This document shows, in pieces, positions 1 through 11,684 of a stretch of DNA of 64,000 nucleotides; the stretch's first letter is position 1; each line of letters starts with the position of its first letter. The notes beneath the pieces were generated by a model. That model saw only the letters and a list, made by a program, of their open reading frames with translations. It had not been told where the DNA came from and ran no database searches. A program made the translations under genes and the position numbers. The stretch is from contig NC_073302.1 in NCBI RefSeq assembly GCF_027595985.1, positions 15,308,311-15,372,310 on the forward strand, read 5' to 3'. Origin of the DNA: Sorex araneus (Eukaryota > Chordata > Mammalia > Eulipotyphla > Soricidae).

Positions 1-1323
1 TCTTCTCCTGCAGTGTCCTTGGGCTCCTGCTAAATAATGACTTAGTGTAATTAAAATGAACAAAGTAGGTGACAATGTTCTGTCTTTGCAATCACAGCGC
101 TTTCTCTCTCCCTTTGTCTAACGGCTTTGTTCATTTGAAACTGGTGTGAAAAAAATAGCAGAAATGGAAGTTGAGTGAATTCCGACAGTGCTATATTTTT
201 GGTAGATCCTCACTTGGCAGAAGAGGTTTAAAGGTTGTAGCATCTCATTAGGAACCAAGAAGATGACACTGGGGAGGGAGAAAAGGGACACTGGAGTAGA
301 GTGGGAAGGTAACGTTCAGGGTGTGCTCCTTCCTTCTAAACTCCAAAAGTAATCACAGGCAGTTTTAGATTTTAACATCAGGATCTCAACATTTTGATGT
401 ACAGGTGGTTTTTTTTTGGACTGTTTGTAGGAGAAAAAGCAACCTCTTCTTTAATCCACTTCCCCTACAAAGTCTTGTACAGTAAAATGCTTCCAGACTG
501 AGATGAATCAAACTAAAGCAGGACATTCAGGAGACAGCAGACAGAATGAGTGGTGACTAATAGTGTGGACAACCCTTTGGAGATGCTGAGAGGATAACCA
601 CAGTTGGGATGAACTTTTTATAGCTTTATTGATGATCACCAAGAATTAAATAGCACTTGAATACAATTTATTATTGGTATTGATTTATGAGTTAGCATGT
701 ATATTTATAGCTCTTTTATATCTGCCAAGTTTGTCCCCATCATCATTTTTAGTGTTTTATGCCTCAAAGACACCACGAGGAAAGTATTCTGGCAGTCAGT
801 GAGAGATGGGGGCCATATATCATGTTAGAAAGTTGTTTATCAGTAAACTGAGGCATCTGAGGTGTGATAAGTGAAGTCACAGGGAAATTCCAAATTAAGA
901 TAATGACAGAAATAGGGCAGGTTAAATGGAAAAGGTAGGAAAATAAAAGTTATCAGAATTGTTCTAAGAATATAGAAATAGACCTGAGAAATGTACGAGG
1001 GGTGTGGTGTTATGAATCAAGTTACAACTGGAATAAAGAAGAAGCCCTGGAATGGAATCAGTGAACAGGACCTTGGTCAGAAGAACCAAGATGTGACCCA
1101 TCAGCAACTACTTTTAATGCTAGATGACAAAAGTTATTTTATTCTAAAGAAAACATTTCTTTGCTTTGTTCTCTCTAGCTAAATCTTCCTTATAATAGGC
1201 CTTATTTAAAATTAGCAAATTAATACTGTTCACTTGGCCTACTTCAGGTACAGAATAGCATTTGTTAGATGATTATGGAATAAGTGAATGATCAAAAAGT
1301 GGAATAGGTTATATGAATGAACT
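1..1323. other. Unassigned AT-rich DNA
   Basis: I recognise no gene or clear repeat here. A short stretch near 840-900 (AAACTGAGGCATCTGAGG-like) resembles part of a MIR core, but it is too short to call. The small open frames have no recognisable motif. Confidence 0.5.
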
Positions 1324-1510
1324 GTTTTTTTCTTTTTGGGTCACACCTGACAATGCACAGGGGTTACTCCTGGCTTTGCACTCAGGAATTATTCTTGGAG
1401 GTGCTCTGGGGACCATATGGGATGCTGGGATTAGAATCCAGGTTGGTCGCGTGCAAGGCAAATGCACGTGCTATGTTATGCTATCACTGCTGTGCTATCG
1501 CTCCAACCCT
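1324..1510 (-). mobile_element. Shrew SINE, type A (L1-like poly(A) tail)
   Basis: Read on the minus strand this is the tRNA-derived SINE: head with pol III boxes at the high-coordinate end, GGTGTGACCCAAAAAG-type tail and poly(A) (seen here as poly-T) at the low end. The head carries a small duplication (GCTATGTTATGCTATC seen on the plus strand), and the copy is moderately diverged. Two overlapping open frames inside it are SINE translations, not genes. Confidence 0.9.
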
Positions 1511-3573
1511 GAAATTGCTTTTGTTATGGCTTTTTTGGTGTCTCATTGTGCCTAGTATTGCAAAATAAGCCACTCTAAGAAATTATTAGATTGAATAACC
1601 AACCATTAATTCACATTGCTCAAGTCCAAAGATCGATTAGGTGTTTGTAGGTCAGATAAACTTGGTTGATCTTGTTTACCTATCTGGTTAGCTGAAAGCT
1701 GATTGGAGAGAGACCCATATTTGCCAATGGTTACTGTGGCACATAAATCTTTTAAAATATTCTCTTTAAATTTCGAGACCATAATTTATAAAATGTTTTT
1801 GATGGGGTTTTGAGGATGCAATGGTCAACTCCACGAGTAACCTCAGGTTCCTTCCCACCCAGAAACCTCGGCACATGACACATTTATCAAGGACCAATGC
1901 AGCCTGTTCATAGGAGACAGGCAAGGGGAGAAGAAAGAATGGAAGCATGGAATCTCTTGTACTCAGGCTCTGAACTGGTTAAAATATCTTTTTGCTACAT
2001 TAGTTGCCCACAGAAAGTCATCAAGCTTAGTCAAATTCAAGAGGAGTTCAGATAGACTGACTTCTTGATAGAAATTACTGCAAATCACTGGACAATGGGT
2101 GGGGGAGAAAAATAATTTGCAAACAATCTGCCATACACACCTGAAGTTAATATCTTGATTCTCAAGTAGGGGCTAATCTAGATCATACTGGCAGAACATC
2201 TGTATGTGGTACCAACAGAAAGTTAGCCCAAGATAAATTAGGCATCACCTGAATTATAAAGCAGCAGAATGCTTAACTTGATATAAGCGAACTCTAATGT
2301 GAACTCCATGATTAAATGCAACTTAAGTAGAAAAGGAAAGGTTACACATACAGCATTTACACTTCTATGACTTAAATACATGCTTATGTTACTTTAACAC
2401 TAACTTACTCTTACCCTCCCTAATTCTCAACTTCCTGGTCTAAAATGCTTCTCATATGGAGAGAGGGGGTGCGGTGAGCGATAATATAGTATTACAGGAG
2501 CGAATGCACGTAGGTTTTTAAGAACATGAAGTCCATTTTTCTTATTTCGAACTTCATTTACTTTATGACTTACATGTTGAGCAACACAAAAATATCTCTA
2601 AATCTTTCTAAAGCAGGATCATCAACAACGAGGATCTATATTTCCCTCATATAATGAGCCAAAATGAGTAAGTCTCGTGGGATCTGTATATGATCCTAGG
2701 CAAATTGCTAAGACAAACTAGAAATAAGAAAATTCCCCTTGTCTAGAATGTAAAAATGTGTTCCCATTCAGACAGGAATGGAGCAGATTTTGTGGAGATC
2801 CTAAAATTGATCCCATGTGCCTCTATGCTACTTATCTGCTTTATGTGTTCAGATGTTCAGGCACAATCATTCGGAGCATGCCCATTGAGAGGACTCAGCT
2901 TCCATCTGCCTAGAAGACCAGTGACAGCAACTCAGAAAGGACGGAATAAGGAGAATAAATGGACAAGGAATTGAACCTGACGGAGACTGAGAGTATATTT
3001 CAGTTTGTTCCTGTGCCATCCATGATTTCAAGAAACAGACATTCTAAAAGGAAAAAAAAATTATAAATTCTGTGTTTCAATAGGTAGAACTCAATTATTT
3101 AACAAAAATAGTATCTTCGACTTTGCAATGTTAAGTAACTTATCAAAGAAAATATGCCAAATCGATGACAGAAACAAGTTCTTTTAAACTCAGAATCTGA
3201 ACTTCAATCAGTGTAAACTGAATTTTTAAAATAAGGGTGGGAAAAATATATTCTCTATTTCATTATCATTTGGAAGCTATTGCTAATGCTCGGAATGATT
3301 GCTTCTCCACATATATGCATGCATGTATGTGCTATATGTATATATGTATAGGCATAGATACGTGCGAGAGATATAGACAAAGGGAAAGTGAAAGATTTCT
3401 AACCATATAAATGGGCAATATATTTGAAGGTACATCACTTGAGAATCTAAAGAAGCAGACTGACAACTTACTAGGTTTACCATTATAAGCATAACTGATC
3501 AGTCTTCTAATAGTCTTTCCTTGAGATCGAGAGGATATGAGTGGGTTGGGTAAATTTACTTTTAAATTTATAA
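1511..3573. other. Unassigned DNA
   Basis: About 2 kb with no recognised gene or repeat. Open frames of 60-72 codons lack any domain I know. Some of it may be very old repeat that I cannot identify by eye. Confidence 0.5.
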
Positions 3574-3734
3574 GGTACTGAGAGTATCCCACCCGCATGG
3601 CAGAGCCTGGCAAGCTACCCGTGGTGTATTCAATATGCCAAAAACAGTAACAACAAGTCCCACAATGCAGACGTTACTGGTGCCTGCTCGAGCAAATTGA
3701 TGAACAATGGGACGACAGTGACAGTGACAGTGAT
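3574..3734 (+). mobile_element. Shrew SINE, type B, 5' truncated
   Basis: It begins inside the SINE body (GAGAGTATCCCACCCGCATGG) and lacks the tRNA head. It continues through the ATATGCCAAAAACAGTAAC segment and the RTE-like tail, and ends in (GTGACA)n. The tail is a microsatellite, not poly(A). Confidence 0.9.
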
Positions 3735-4336
3735 ACTTCCTTACTTCTTACCTGACAATGTTCTTTAACCATTTTAATGATCACGACAATGTTTTCAAAA
3801 GAAGTGAATGTAGAGATTTTGTATGAAGTACAAAGATAACACCAAAGGGAAATGCTGATTTTGTCTTATATTCTTATAATTCAAAGTGCAGAATGCAGAT
3901 TTTGGCATTATCTTGGGTAATTGCTATCGACCCCACTTTAGGTCGACTGAAGATATCATTACCCCCTTCACAGGGTTCTCAAGGAGTTCATATCAACAAG
4001 AAAGGAAGCACTCCTGTTTACTGACTGCATGAGATTTATAGTGCTCTATATAACCCCCTAAATATATATGCAGAGTACAGAGCTCTGCTAATAGGTGCAC
4101 AAAAGCACTTCTGTTTAGATGGTTGGATGCATGGCTAGGGTACCAGAGAGGTCTGGGAAGAAGAACGTATTTAAGGACCAGTACTGCATTGCATTTTAAT
4201 CGCATGGTTGTTTTCTCTGGAACCCCAGATATTTTTAACTATCTAATACTCAACAGGGATAATTAAAACAACAAGTAGAAGAGGAGTAGTGGGAGGGGAA
4301 AGGGTTGGGTAAGAAGGAAGAACTGACTTCTACAAT
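3735..4336. other. Unassigned DNA
   Basis: No gene or repeat recognised. The stretch ends at the target-site duplication of the next element. Confidence 0.4.
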
Positions 4337-5161
4337 GAGGGCATAAAGGTGCTTCTCCCAAAAGGGAGCATAACACGAGGCCCCCATAACCATGACACAG
4401 GACTCCATGCCAGGCTGTTTCACACGGAGCATCACAGAGGGGGGGGGGTGAGATCCCTCCTCACCCCAAAGGACCCAGCACCCGCAGCCAAAAACCTCCA
4501 CAACCCAACCACCGCCACACTCAAGGACGCTCCCCACACACTCAGGCCAACCCTCACATATGAGTGAACATATTTCTGGACACATCATAAAACACTCCCT
4601 ACTCATTCTCCATAACTACCACACCACATTTGATAGGGTTCAGACAGTAGGCAACAAATCATAGAGGGAAGTATATACGTATATGCATATACACATATTT
4701 TCAGATACATATATAATACCAAAGCTCACATCACCCAAACTTTAACAACATGTTAGTGATATCTTACAGAATGTCTTAACGGCTTCTGACAAAATAGAAC
4801 AATTTTCACACTGTTTCCTATATGAACACTTTTTTGTAAGCATGTTCAGCAGTTCTTCATAACAGACAATATAAAATATATTATTTCAGTTGTGTTTTGG
4901 GACAGGGATTGGGGTTTGGGATGTAAACATCCCAAATTTGGTGGTGGGAAAGTGTAATGGTGGTGGGATTGGTGTTTGAATATTGAATGTAATCAAACAT
5001 CGTGAACAAACTTATAAAATTTAAAAAATTAAGAAATAATGTAATGTGGAGTCCATGCCCAATTCAATCAGTTTAATCAATGGCTGAATAAATAGCACTG
5101 CTCCTACATTATTAAAAAATAATTTAAAAATTAAATAAATTTTAAAAAGAGGGCATAAAGG
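4337..5161 (+). mobile_element. Family Y retroelement with perfect 13-bp target-site duplication
   Basis: GAGGGCATAAAGG at 4337-4349 is repeated exactly at 5149-5161, bracketing a 799-bp insertion (4350-5148) with an A-rich end on the plus strand (around 5110-5148). The body starts GC-rich, with a run of ten G at 4440-4449. It passes a TA-rich stretch (4670-4715) and ends with a GGTGGTGGGA-type segment (4938-4975) like the 3' ends of local L1s. Related sequence on the opposite strand lies at 31431-31740 and 40515-41400. It has no recognisable coding capacity. Class: a non-autonomous, probably L1-mobilised retroelement (inference). Confidence 0.7.
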
Positions 5162-5239
5162 AAGGAGCGGAGATGTAGAGATAAGAGCAAAGAAAGAGAA
5201 AGCTGCAAAGGAAGAGTCCAGATAAATCATTCTCTGTAT

Positions 5240-5412
5240 AGTCAGAGAAATAGTTCAGGGCTTAAAGAATTTGCCTTACATATAGCCCAACCCTGGCTCA
5301 ATCTCGAACCCTGAGTACTGCGCAGAATCATCCTTGAACACAGAATTGGCAGTAAGCCCTGAGCACCTCTAGTGTGACACAAAACAAACACAAAAACAAC
5401 AACACACACAAT
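5240..5412 (+). mobile_element. Degenerate type A SINE
   Basis: Spaced similarity to the SINE: ATAGTTCAGGGCTTAAAGAA head, a CTCGAACCCTGAGTACT B-box region, then a GAATTGGCAGTAAGCCCTGAGCACC body and a GTGTGACACAAAACAAAC tail. Heavily diverged, so an old copy. Confidence 0.65.
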
Positions 5413-8239
5413 TCAGCCTTTATCATAGAACGAACAGTAAATGTTGAGTATGAATGGGTTTAACTAAAGGGAATCAGAAATGGAAAACTGAAGGCAGCTC
5501 TGAGTCTGTCTATAAATGGGAATCTGTAAATAATTTCACCTCTGTTCTGAGCCTCCATCTCTGCTTCTAAAAGATAAACATATGAAACTACTCTACTCCA
5601 AAAATCCCTTTCAATTTTAAGATTTTGTTCATGATTTCATTGCTCAATAAGATGTCAACCAAATGTCAGGTTCACAAACCAAAGGTTTGTCATTTAGCTA
5701 CTCCTAGATCAGAAAGATTGTTTCTCTCAGAACCTGGTTATGAAAGTGGAGTGACTACATTTTAAATCTAGATTAGATATAATAATATGTCTTTGCAGAA
5801 TTAAAAAGGAAAAATCTCAGGAAAAATTTTAAAATCATCTAAACTAAGAACAAAAGTTGGAAAAGGAGTGTACTCTTATTCACTTGACAGGGACATGAGA
5901 AAATGATAAAAAATTCTCTTCGAGCTGTTGATTTACTTTGGAGTTAGGGAGCAACGGCAACAGAAAGAAGTTGTCAAAGTATTTTCCAAAGAAAACTAAT
6001 TTAACAGAAATTCAGGAGAGGTGTGCCAACAGCAATCAAGAGGGGTGTGCCAAACAAGATTTCTATATTTAAATTTCCAGAAAAGGAGGTCAAAAGCACT
6101 TACACATTTTCAAAAGCAGAATTTCTCAGAAATTTTGATATGCTTATGTACAACATCATTTGTTAAAAGTACAAGATATACCTCTTGGCAAATTGGTTTC
6201 ACCACAAGTCCCTTTTCATTTGTTGACGCGGCTGAACTTAAACAATGCTATTGTTACATTTAAGAATATGAGTTTAGGGAAGTGTCTTTCTTGCTGTCAT
6301 TTCCTCCTTCTGTACAAATGAAGGGGTTGGATTAGAACTCTCTGATTTCTTTTCGAGGTTTAAAATGGTACAGTTAAATGAGGCCCAAAATGATCATCTG
6401 AGGAATTTTAGAAAATAATGAGTCCATTAAATATAAAGGACAGAATCAGAGGACTGTCACTTTGTGTTACCAGTATTATGGAAGATCAGGAAGACCAGAT
6501 TTCTACAGTCCAAGTTGTTTGAATAGACTGAAACTCTAAGCAAGGAAGGAAAAAAGAATTTCATGGGACTATCACTTAAATGGGACATGTGGGTAAGGGG
6601 AAATTTTTTAGCATCAGTGTGGCCAGTGGTTCAGTAAAGTGAGGATTAAGAGTGGTACACACAAGGGTGCTCCCACTTTTATTCTTGACACTCCTCAACC
6701 ACTAGCATTTGGGGGAAGTGCCTGGCTTGGGTCAAAACTAGTTAAGTCTGCTCTGAGCACCTACACAGGACTGTGAATCCTGGCAGAATATTCACACCCT
6801 GCCAGTCACACCAGGCAATGGTCAAACTGCAGTGAAATCTACTTGTTCTGCACAGTTTGGGGGATGACCCTGCTACCCTTACTTGGGAAGCTATTCTCTG
6901 CAGGAAAGGAAAATCGGTCCTAACCCTGGCAAGGCATTCTGAGTCCATCACCTCCCATCACAGGAAAGAATTTCAGGAGGATATAGAAAATTCCTCTGAA
7001 TGTGTTTTTTTTTTCTGGAGTTTTCTGCATATATAGAAGTTAACCTGGACACTGACATAGGACGAGTTTTGCCCTGTCATTGGTATTTCCATTACCTCAT
7101 CCCTTGCACTGTCCCTTCATAATCTCATTCCTTATATTGCTGGTGGTATTTTCATAGTATAACTTCTGTAGTTTCTCCTTTTCTGAGTACATGCTTCTCT
7201 GAGTGTAAACTTGGATTGTTGCATCTGGGTAGTGCCTTAGTTTCTCCTTTATAAAGAGCTCAGGAAATATATTTTAAGGGGGTGGAGGCTTTATTCACTT
7301 GGGCTACTTCAAGACTAGGATATCTCTTTTTAAATGTTATTTCCCAAAATTACATTGCCAGGGACACACACCCATACCTATCTGCCTATACTATAAGAAT
7401 ATTCTTAGTGTTCAGAGGGAAAACTTTAATGAATTTTGGTATAAGGGAAATTCACCAGAATGTTTGATGATTGGGTAGAGAACAGATTAATTGTCACTGG
7501 AGCATTGCAATATTCTTTCTGAAAAGACTTTTCACTTTCCTCCTTATATCCCCTTTTCTACTCAACAGGAAGCATGGCTAGCAGCAGCTTCCAGACCTCA
7601 TATTTCTCTCTCACTATGAGAGAAGAGTTTGGCTCTGTTCCTTTTTGTCAAGATCTGATTATCCTAGGGAATGTCTCTGATTGATCTACTTGGCTACATA
7701 ACTGGACTAATTATCTGTGGCCAGAAGAACAGGGTCACCTAACATAGAGATGACAGCTGATGCCTCTGATCCTCATAGATGAGAAAAATCACTGTGAGCT
7801 GGGCAGGGATCCTAATGATTCACATTAAAACATTAAGGTGATGACTAGAATTTGCCTATATGCCCAGGCAGCTTGTGTAAAGTAGAACCAGTAGGTGAAT
7901 GCAGATGTCGAGAAGCTCTGATGTTTGGATAACAGGATGCTATTTTTCATATAATAATTTTGTGTAGGTGTTGGGGAAAGTCAAATCAGTGGGAGACTAC
8001 ATATTCAAGATTAACTTGGGTGAGTGGGAGTATGTTTACTTAGGCACTGATCCTAACCCATTAATAATTATTGTATTTTAGTAGTTTGTGTTGGAACATT
8101 GAAATCTGCTTACCAAATATTCTCTAGATGATGCTGATGAAAAGCAGGCTTGGGGAATCATGATTATTTTGAGATAACTTTGCTGTTGATCCTACTATGT
8201 ATGTCTAGATGCTGAAAGAAGTCTTGGTTCATTTCTGAG
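5413..8239. other. Unassigned DNA
   Basis: About 2.8 kb without a recognised gene or clear repeat. The stretch 6640-6960 is more GC-rich than its surroundings and has a 69-codon minus frame with no known motif. 7560-7800 has the feel of an old LTR or DNA transposon, but I cannot name it. Confidence 0.45.
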
Positions 8240-8251
8240 ATATATATATGT

Positions 8252-8297
<46 letters not shown>
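8240..8297. repeat. (TA)n microsatellite
   Basis: Almost pure TA dinucleotides for about 58 bp, with two interruptions near the start. It explains the Tyr-Ile-rich frames on both strands here. Confidence 0.97.
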
Positions 8298-8300
<3 letters not shown>

Positions 8301-8624
8301 TAGGTTCTTTTCTGGGTGGCTGTACAACAAATTTACTGCTGCATTTTCCCACCCCTATATGCCTTTGCCATTCTTTCCTTACCACTACCTGTTTAACAAC
8401 TGTTCATTGGCCTGTATTGGAGAGCAAATCAAGACACGCGATTTAATTCTATCTCTCCTGTATCCAAGCAGGAACTTGCCCGATTCTCTCCTTGACTTTG
8501 TGTCAATTTTCTTTGTATGCCAAGAACTTTGGAACCAGCAGGCAGAAGGAACAAGGCTTTTGACTCCCTTCCCATCTCATAGTGTGTTGCCTGGTTCTTT
8601 TCCTTGGCTACCACTATAGCCAAA

Positions 8625-9154
8625 TGTTGGGGTCTCAGCAGCTGAGACCTTGACCTGAGATTTTGACCTGAGCAAAAAAAGCCTGAGATTTTGACCAAAT
8701 CCCCTGCCCCTGAAGCAAGAGCAAGCCCTGTTTACAAAGACCCAGGGGCTTGCTCCAGCACGCCCCCCACTGGTTACGGGTGAGGGACGTGACTATGACC
8801 ACCTACCCATACTGATAACACAGCCCTAAGCAGGATATGCAAATCATGAGCTGATATCTGTACCGAGCCAGATGGGATGAACATGCCCTACATGCCTAGC
8901 GTGAGAATCCCACCCTGAATACGTGTATAAAAACCACTAAACGGAGACTGCTTGGCCACCAGACTTCCCCGCTCTGAGGCACTTTCTCAGTTTCTTTCTC
9001 TTCTTTCTCAACAGTGGTGGCAGGAGTCCCACGTGAGCAGAGGACCAGGGCAGAGGCTTCTTCCCTACCCACGCCCTCCCCTTTAGGGAGTAAGTCCGGT
9101 GACTTCAGGGGATGATACTCCAGTTTGCCGGGTCGACTGGCCAGGACCCCGACA
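8625..9154 (+). mobile_element. Solo LTR of an endogenous retrovirus
   Basis: A 530-bp unit begins TGTTGGGGTC and ends GACCCCGACA, which are near-perfect terminal inverted repeats with TG...CA ends. A TATA box lies two-thirds in. The flanks GCCAAA and GACGAA match at four of six bases, which may be a worn 6-bp target duplication. No gag, pol or env sequence lies next to it, so it is a recombined solo LTR. Class I or II cannot be settled by eye. Confidence 0.8.
8926..8933 (+). promoter_or_regulatory. TATA box of the solo LTR
   Basis: TATAAAAA sits inside the LTR, followed by a GC-rich stretch as expected for a U3/R boundary. It is intact by sequence; activity is unknown. Confidence 0.6.
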
Positions 9155-9404
9155 GACGAAATAACTTCAAGGAATGCGAACAATACCCCTAGTTTTGTGG
9201 AAAGAAATGTCAAAAATTATGACTGTTTAAAGTGAAAGATGTTTATGACATGGAAAAAGATCATTAAGGATAGTAGCTGTAGAAGAGTTGCTTAAGGGAA
9301 GAGTGTATTTAATAAAAAATTATATTCCTAACAATGATAATTTTTGAGGCTGTCTTAGGAGCTTGATAGCCAGTCACTGAAATCTATGTGAAGAATTCCT
9401 TGTT

Positions 9405-9790
9405 TGACAGTAAACACAAGGGCCAGGACTATTGCTCCATAGTTGGAAGCCTGCCTCATGAGCTGGGGGAGAAGGCAGTTGGAATAGAGAAAGGATCACC
9501 AAGTCAATGATGGTTGGAGGGATCGTTCAGTATGGGAGATGTGGGCTGAAAGTGGGCTCAGTATCTGTATTACATACCATAATGCCCAAAAGTAGAGAGA
9601 GAGTATGGAGAAAACTGTCTGCCATAGAGGGAAGGGGAGGGCTGGGATGAGGATAGAGATACTGGGGATGTTGGTGGTGGAAAATGTGCACTGGTGGAGG
9701 GATGGGTGCTTGATCATTGTATGACTGAAACTCAAACATGAAAGCTTTGTAACTGTATCTCACAGTGATTCAATTAAAAAAATTAAGAAG
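9405..9790 (+). mobile_element. Shrew L1 3' end, 5' truncated (first of two at this site)
   Basis: Homologous to the 3' untranslated parts of the L1 copies at 9849-10560 and 12088-12760: a CCATAGTTGGAAGCCTGCCT block, GGTGGTGGAAAATGTGCACTG, then ATTCAATTAAAAAAATTAAG as the A-rich end. AGAATTCCTTG at 9392-9402 and again at 9834-9844 looks like its target duplication. Confidence 0.8.
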
Positions 9791-9833
9791 ATAAACAAAC
9801 TGTTTGAATTAAAAATTAAACAATCTTAAAAAA

Positions 9834-10523
9834 AGAATTCCTTGCTCTGCACTGTTTACAATAGCCAGAATCTGGAAAAAACCCGAATGCCCCAGAACGG
9901 ATGACTGGTTGAGGAAACTTTGGTACATCTATACAATGGAATACTATGCAGCTGTTAGAAAAAAGGAGGTCAAGAATTTTGTAGTTAAGTGGATGGGCAT
10001 GAAAAGTTTCATGCTGAGTGAAATGAGTCAGATAGAGAGAGACAGACATAGAAAGATTGCACTCATCTATGGTATATAGAATAACAGAGTGGGAGACTAA
10101 CACCCAAGAACTGTAGAAATAAGTACCAGGAGGTTGACTCCATGGCTTCGAGGCTGGCCTCACGTTCCGGGGAAAGGTCAACTCAGAGAAGCGATCACCA
10201 ACTACATTGTAGTCGAAGGCCATGTGGGGGAAGAGAGTTGCGGGCTGAATGAGGGCTAGAGACTGAGCACAGCGGCCACTCAACACCTTTATTGCAAACC
10301 ACAACAGCTAATTAGAGAGAGAAAACAGAAGGGAATGCCTTGCCACAGTGGCAGGGTGGGGTGGGGGGGAGATGGGATTGGGGAGGGTGGGAGGGACACT
10401 GGGTTTACGGGTGGTGGAAAATGGGCACTGGTGAAGGGATGGGTTCCCGAACTTTGTATGAGGGAAATATAAGCACAAAAGTGTATAAATCTGTAACTGT
10501 ACCCTCACGGTGATTCTCTAATT

Positions 10524-10557
<34 letters not shown>

Positions 10558-10575
10558 AAAAGAATTCCTTGCTCT
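9834..10575 (+). mobile_element. Shrew L1 3' end with perfect 15-bp target-site duplication
   Basis: AGAATTCCTTGCTCT at 9834-9848 recurs exactly at 10561-10575. Between them are 712 bp: the last part of L1 ORF2 (CATCTATACAATGGAATACTATGC block near 9925) and the 3' UTR, closing with a pure A run of about 20 bases. It is 5' truncated. The long unbroken poly(A) and exact duplication suggest a fairly recent insertion. Minus-strand frames across it are antisense to L1 and are not genes. Confidence 0.93.
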
Positions 10576-11684
10576 ATTACTCCTTTATTGGAAACAAATG
10601 AACACAAGTTTAACTTAACCTTGTTGGGTCAAAAATGACAGAACTTAGATTTGCCCCCAAACCATCAGAGCCATCAGATTCCTGAGAGTGAAAACATCTT
10701 GCTTATGGGGAGTTAACTCTTGTCTTTCTTGTTGAATATAATTAAAGTAGATGGGGGGAAAATGTGAAGAGACCCTGTATCTCCTCTCAAATATTCTGCA
10801 GTGATGCATCAAAGAGATGGGAACTGACACCATCCATCTCTGGGACACAGAGAGTAGAAATACAGTCAATAAGACAGCTTGTTCATTGATGTGTTAGACA
10901 TCGGCATATCAGAGATGGAAAGATGAAAACTGACAGCACTCCCCTGCCTCAATCCTCATATCTTTCCACCACTGGCCGGGTGTAGAAACAGTCTTTGGGT
11001 GAAAACGTATTAGCCTCACTTTGGATATTTTTGTAGGATTCTTACCTAGATTCCTAGACAAGGGTCTTAGGGTATTTATTTAGTCTCTAGATAAAGCTGC
11101 TTGAGATGGGGAGAAGAGAGACAGTATAATCATGCCTTGGATATGGCCCAGGTTGATCATATCATCACATATTCCATTGACACTGAACATCCAAACACTA
11201 TTGGGACAACATAGGTAATCCCTGGCATTACAGAGTTCAAACAGCACTGAGTCCTTAGGCCCTTCATTTAACTTCAAGAGGACCATTTGAGTGTCTGGAC
11301 CATTGTTTGGCAGACCTCAAAATAAAGCAAAACAAAAAGTCCTGTAAATCGTCAGGAGGAACTACCAATATTTTAAATAAGCATATCTCCTTTTGTTACA
11401 AGATTTACAGGCATAAGAATGGTGTCTGTATTAACTGCGGGTTTTTTCTTTTTCTCTTTTCTTGGAGATATGTCCTTCTTGGGTTATTATTTACAGAGAT
11501 TGGGGGAAACTCTGGGCTCAGGAGTCTAAAGGTGCTCTCAAAATCTGTAGCATTTTATGTTCCAAATTATAACTGCAGACACCTAAAACTCAAATACATT
11601 TGGGTGTACCTAGTATTCTTAGTTTTAAATAAATGATGGTCAAATAAACAAAGGATGGTTAAATGAAGCTGTAAAGAATTTTAA
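10576..11684. other. Unassigned DNA
   Basis: About 1.1 kb with no recognised gene or repeat. Frames on both strands (to 109 codons) show no known domain. Confidence 0.45.

Noticed and set aside
4350..5148. Family Y copy considered a twin-primed inversion
   Set aside because: The copy at 40515-41400 shows the same relative order in reverse complement, so the layout belongs to the family and is not an inversion at this locus.
8164..8619. Tyr-Ile-rich frames on both strands
   Set aside because: They are translations of the (TA)n microsatellite with flanking sequence.
9816..10304. 162-codon minus-strand open frame
   Set aside because: It is antisense to an L1 3' end bounded by an exact target duplication; no known protein resemblance.
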